DNA of 64,000 nt from Mesosutterella multiformis (GTDB lineage Bacteria; Pseudomonadota; Gammaproteobacteria; Burkholderiales; Burkholderiaceae_F), in assembly GCF_003402575.1 (NCBI RefSeq), contig NZ_BGZJ01000001.1:806001-870000 (forward strand). The letters run 5' to 3'. The position numbers and the translations under genes were made by a program. Positions 61,154 through 64,000 of this stretch are shown here, in pieces (the stretch's first letter is position 1; each line of letters begins with the position of its first letter). Under the pieces are notes generated by a model, which saw only the letters and a list, made by a program, of their open reading frames with translations, was not told where the DNA came from and made no database searches.

Positions 61154-62248
61154 ATGACGCTGAGGGTAAAGAGAATCCGTGATTTCTGCGGGCGGCTGGG
61201 AATTGAGGTGCCGCTGCTTTCAGCGCCGATGACGGGTATTACGACGCCGGAACTGGTAGCTGCCGTGAGTAACGCCGGAGGTCTTGGGATCCTGGCGGCC
61301 GACCTGATGAGTCCGGAGGAAATTATTTCGGCGGCTGCTCAGACGAAACGACTCACGGACCGTCCTTTCGGCATCAATCTTCGGATTCCTCCCCGTGACC
61401 GAGGATCTCTGGAGCAGGCTGAGAAAGTGGCGTATGCCCTTTCCGACCTGAGAAAGGAACTGGGACTCGAGGAAAAGGTCGACTTCAGCCGTTTCAGCGA
61501 ACCCGAGTTTGAGTCTCAGCTGGAGGCGGTTCTCGAAACCGGAGTGCCTGTTGTGAGCTGCACTTTCGGCGGTTTCCGCGAGGTCTACGGAGAAAAACTG
61601 CATCAGGCCGGGGTCTATATCCTGGGAGCCGCCACGACGCTACGTGAAGCCAAGGTGCAGCGTGCGGCGGACAGCGACGCGGTGATTCTGCAGGGTGTTG
61701 AGGCGGGCGGCCCGAGGCTCTACTTTGAGAGTGATCCCGAGGAAGCCTCCGTGGGGCTTTCCGTTCTGCTTCCCGAAGCGGCCCGGGCACTGAAGCTGCC
61801 CCTGATTGCCTCAGGCGGCATTGGTTCCGCATTCTCAGTGAAAGGGGCCATGATGGCCGGAGCATCCGCCGTGATGGTGGGTTCCGCGCTGGCCTGCTCT
61901 CCTGAAGCCGGAGCCCCGAAACTGATGCGCGACGCGATGATTGCGGCGAGCGACACGGCCACCTGTCTCACGGATCTCTTCTCCGGGCGGCTGGAACGCG
62001 TGATGAAGAATGGTCTTATCGAGGCTCTCAGCAGGGCAGGTGTCCGTTCTGCCGGTTATCCGTACCAGCGCTACATCATGCAGGATATGATGGAGGCAGC
62101 CGTCAGGGCCGGCCGTCAGGATCTGCTCCGCATGCCGGTCGGACAGGCGGTCAATGCATTCTCCTGCCGCAGCGCGGCAGAAACCCTCTCCGAGATCCGG
62201 ACTGCGCTTCTCGAAGTGATCGAACTCATGGATAAAGAAGGAAAGTAA
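61154..62248 (+). CDS. Nitronate monooxygenase/enoyl-ACP reductase II-like FMN protein
   Basis: A 364-residue TIM-barrel flavoprotein of the NPD/NMO family. Visible are PLLSAPMTGITTPELVAAVS in pieces, NAGGLGILAAD, FGINLRIPP, the FMN/substrate loop QGVEAGGP (180-187) and LIASGGIGSAFSVKGAMMAGASAVMVG in pieces. In class I nitronate monooxygenases the EAGG motif is followed by His; here it is Pro, so nitronate oxidation is doubtful. The GGAGG seven bases upstream favours the ATG at 61154. The small S4-domain gene follows at once. It could be an unrecognised FMN oxidoreductase. Confidence 0.82.
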   Translation: MTLRVKRIRDFCGRLGIEVPLLSAPMTGITTPELVAAVSNAGGLGILAADLMSPEEIISAAAQTKRLTDRPFGINLRIPPRDRGSLEQAEKVAYALSDLRKELGLEEKVDFSRFSEPEFESQLEAVLETGVPVVSCTFGGFREVYGEKLHQAGVYILGAATTLREAKVQRAADSDAVILQGVEAGGPRLYFESDPEEASVGLSVLLPEAARALKLPLIASGGIGSAFSVKGAMMAGASAVMVGSALACSPEAGAPKLMRDAMIAASDTATCLTDLFSGRLERVMKNGLIEALSRAGVRSAGYPYQRYIMQDMMEAAVRAGRQDLLRMPVGQAVNAFSCRSAAETLSEIRTALLEVIELMDKEGK

Positions 62249-62250
62249 GA

Positions 62251-62481
62251 ATGGCTCAGGAAAAGTTTCTGCTGAATGGTGAATTCATCAAGTTGGACGC
62301 GCTTCTCAAGGCGACCGGACTCGCCCCGAGCGGCGGTGTCGCGAAGGAGATGATTCAGTCGGGCGATGTGACCGTGAACGGCGAAAAAGAAACCCGCCGG
62401 GGAGCGAAGCTCCGGGGCGGGGAGGTGGTATCCGTTCAGGGAAGCGGCCGCGAGATTCTCGTCGAAGCCGCCGCGTCCTGA
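62251..62481 (+). CDS. S4-domain RNA-binding protein (YbcJ/YaaA-like)
   Basis: A 76-residue single S4-domain protein. LDALLKATGLAPSGGVAKEMI is the helix pair (read in pieces), and IQSGDVTVNGEKETRRGAKL is the strand-turn motif that binds structured RNA. Relatives include E. coli YbcJ. The RNA target is unknown. It starts two bases after the upstream flavoprotein stop, so they are co-translated. Confidence 0.9.
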   Translation: MAQEKFLLNGEFIKLDALLKATGLAPSGGVAKEMIQSGDVTVNGEKETRRGAKLRGGEVVSVQGSGREILVEAAAS

Positions 62482-62492
62482 TTTACAGGCTT

Positions 62493-64000
62493 TCAGCGGA
62501 TATTCCGCAGTTCCCGGCGGAGAATCTTTCCGACCGGGGACTTCGGAAGCGCGTCCGCAAAGACAATCTTTCTCGGACGCTTATAGCCTGTCAGCCGTTC
62601 GCGGCACCAGTCGCGGACTTCCTGTGCCGTGAGGGAAGGATCCTTCTTCACGATCACGGCCTTGATCGTTTCATCTGACGACTTGGACTTTTCACCAATC
62701 ACGCCGACCTCGAGCACCTTCGGGTTCGACGCAATCACGCTTTCCACTTCATTCGGGTAGACGTTGTAGCCCGAGACAATGATCAGATCCTTTTTGCGGT
62801 CGGTGATCGTGACCTTGCCCTCCGCGTCCATCCAGCCGATGTCTCCCGTGCGGAGCCAGTCGCCGTTCATAACCTTGGCGGTTTCATCCGGGCGGTTCCA
62901 GTATCCGGCCATCACCTGAGGCCCTCTCACACAGATTTCGCCAGTGTGGGCTTCAATCTGGGCAGGATCAGCGCAGCGCCCAAGATCCTCAAAGTCATCA
63001 CTCCGGATAGAGATTTCGGTTGACGGAAGCGGGTAACCGACAGACCCGTCCCAAGGGGTGTCCGGGAGATTGCCGCAGATGCCGGGGGATGCTTCCGTAA
63101 GGCCATACGCTTCCAGAATCGTGTGCCCGGTGATCTTTTCCCACTTCTCGGCGACCGGTTTCTGCACCTGACTGCCGCCGCCTACCGTCATCTTGAGTCC
63201 TGAGAAGTCGAGCTTCGAGAAACGCTCGCTGTTCGTGAGCGCGTTGAAAAGCGAATTGACAGCCGGGAAAGCGGAGGGCTTCCACTTCTCAAACTCATCA
63301 ATGACGTGGTTGATGTCGCGGGGATCCGCAATCAGGACCTGGCGCGCGGCACGCTTCAGGAAGCAGAGCGTCGCGGTGAAGGAGAAGATGTGATAGAGCG
63401 GAAGCACGGTGAGCGCGGTTTCCTTGCCGATCACAAAGGTCTGGGAAATCCACGTGCCGGTCTGCTCGACGTTCGCGAGCACATTCCGATGCGTCAGCAT
63501 GGCGCCCTTTGCGACGCCGGTCGTGCCGCCGGTGTACTGAAGAAGCGCGACATCCGTGTTCTTAAGCGGCACGGGGCGGAAACCGGAGGAGTGTCCCTGG
63601 GAGAGCGCGTCGCGGAAACGGACGAGATGCGGCACGCTGAAGGGCGTGATCATTTTTTTCACGTACTTCACAGCGAAATTCACGAGCGTCCGCTTGAAGA
63701 ACGGAAAGAGGTCGGCAATACCGGTGGAAATCACCGTTTCAACGGCGGTGCCGGGAATGGCTTCTTCGAGCGTTTTGCCGAAAGTTTCGGCGATGATCAC
63801 CACCTTCGCGCCGCTGTCAGCGAGCTGATTATGCAGTTCGCGGGCGGTGTAGAGGGGGTTCACGTTGACCGCGATGCAGCCCGCCTTCAGAACGCCGAAA
63901 AGGGACACCGGATACTGAAGAATGTTCGGCATCATGATGGCGACGCGGTCGCCGGGTTTCAGTGTGCTGAGCGACTGGAGATAGCCCGCGAGGTCAGAGG
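62493..64000 (-). CDS. fadD: Long-chain acyl-CoA synthetase, partial (5' end beyond window)
   Basis: AMP-forming ligase that activates fatty acids to acyl-CoA at the inner membrane. The frame stays open to the window edge, so the N-terminus is missing; the visible part is about 500 residues. Motifs are GDRVAIMMPN (near the edge), the P-loop-like YTGGTTGVAKGAMLTH, YGLTEASPG, WLRTGDIGWMDAEG and ITDRKKDLIIVSGYNVYPNEVE. The C-terminal catalytic lysine is in PKSPVGKILRREL. Chain-length preference cannot be read from sequence. It is convergent with the S4 gene with an 11-base gap. Confidence 0.93.
   Translation of the reverse strand, partial: SDLAGYLQSLSTLKPGDRVAIMMPNILQYPVSLFGVLKAGCIAVNVNPLYTARELHNQLADSGAKVVIIAETFGKTLEEAIPGTAVETVISTGIADLFPFFKRTLVNFAVKYVKKMITPFSVPHLVRFRDALSQGHSSGFRPVPLKNTDVALLQYTGGTTGVAKGAMLTHRNVLANVEQTGTWISQTFVIGKETALTVLPLYHIFSFTATLCFLKRAARQVLIADPRDINHVIDEFEKWKPSAFPAVNSLFNALTNSERFSKLDFSGLKMTVGGGSQVQKPVAEKWEKITGHTILEAYGLTEASPGICGNLPDTPWDGSVGYPLPSTEISIRSDDFEDLGRCADPAQIEAHTGEICVRGPQVMAGYWNRPDETAKVMNGDWLRTGDIGWMDAEGKVTITDRKKDLIIVSGYNVYPNEVESVIASNPKVLEVGVIGEKSKSSDETIKAVIVKKDPSLTAQEVRDWCRERLTGYKRPRKIVFADALPKSPVGKILRRELRNIR

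Noticed and set aside
1-64000. CRISPR arrays, insertion sequences, prophage or integrative elements
   Set aside because: No regularly spaced direct repeats, transposase, integrase or flanking duplications were seen; the only long direct repeats are the tRNA-Lys copies.

Overview
This 64 kb window looks like ordinary chromosomal core sequence from a Gram-negative betaproteobacterium. The lipid A, heptose and Kdo genes, the Tol-Pal and Lpt proteins, the separate RfaE1 and RfaE2 enzymes, the dusB-fis-purH run and the many Burkholderiales-like protein variants suggest order Burkholderiales. A Sutterellaceae-like host is my best inference, judged from protein character only and not from a search. 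Genes are densely packed, several overlap by 1 to 59 bases, and GC is moderately high throughout. I see no insertion sequence, prophage, CRISPR array, integrase or attachment site.

Layout. 0-6 kb: apbC, metG, scpA, malic enzyme. 6-13.6 kb (minus strand): cpoB-pal-tolB, purH, fis, dusB, then the muropeptide-recycling pair murU-amgK. 13.7-18.4 kb (plus): lptD-surA-rsmA. 18.4-28.3 kb (minus): a YgjP-type metallohydrolase, plsC, glyS-glyQ, then lnt-corC-ybeY-phoH-miaB. 28.5-31.4 kb (plus): radical SAM protein, yqgE-ruvX, a second PlsC. 31.3-35.2 kb (minus): apaH and the ADP-heptose set rfaE2-gmhB-hldD-rfaE1. Divergent from these, 35.4-39.9 kb: pgm/algC, waaC, waaA, thiD, followed by a tRNA-Met transcription unit. 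40-46.6 kb (minus): a patatin/Omp85 protein (type Vd secretion architecture), uvrA, clcA. 46.9-53.8 kb: ssb, two universal stress proteins, tcdA, an unknown protein, a small RIO/LPS-kinase-like protein, ettA, uppP. 53.8-57 kb (minus): trmB, tRNA-Gly, metI-metN and a four-gene tRNA-Lys cluster. 57.3-64 kb: recA-recX, a TerC-family membrane protein, mnmA, a nitronate monooxygenase-like protein, an S4 protein and the 3' part of an acyl-CoA synthetase.

How the genes work together. The dominant theme is envelope biogenesis. ADP-heptose synthesis, heptosyl and Kdo transfer, LPS transport (LptD), outer-membrane protein folding (SurA), lipoprotein acylation (Lnt), Tol-Pal, undecaprenyl phosphate recycling (UppP), acyltransferases and peptidoglycan sugar salvage are all here. 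The second theme is translation and RNA maintenance: MetG, GlyQS, RsmA, MiaB, MnmA, DusB, TcdA, TrmB, YbeY, EttA and six tRNAs.

I found no convincing wholly new multi-gene system. The points most worth a second look are: three identical tRNA-Lys(CTT) copies that share an acceptor-stem C4-A69 mismatch; a TolB with a twin-arginine signal; a patatin autotransporter whose nucleophile motif lacks the usual first glycine; a nitronate monooxygenase homologue lacking the usual histidine; an uncharacterised gene plus small kinase pair; and several strong palindromes in divergent intergenic regions.
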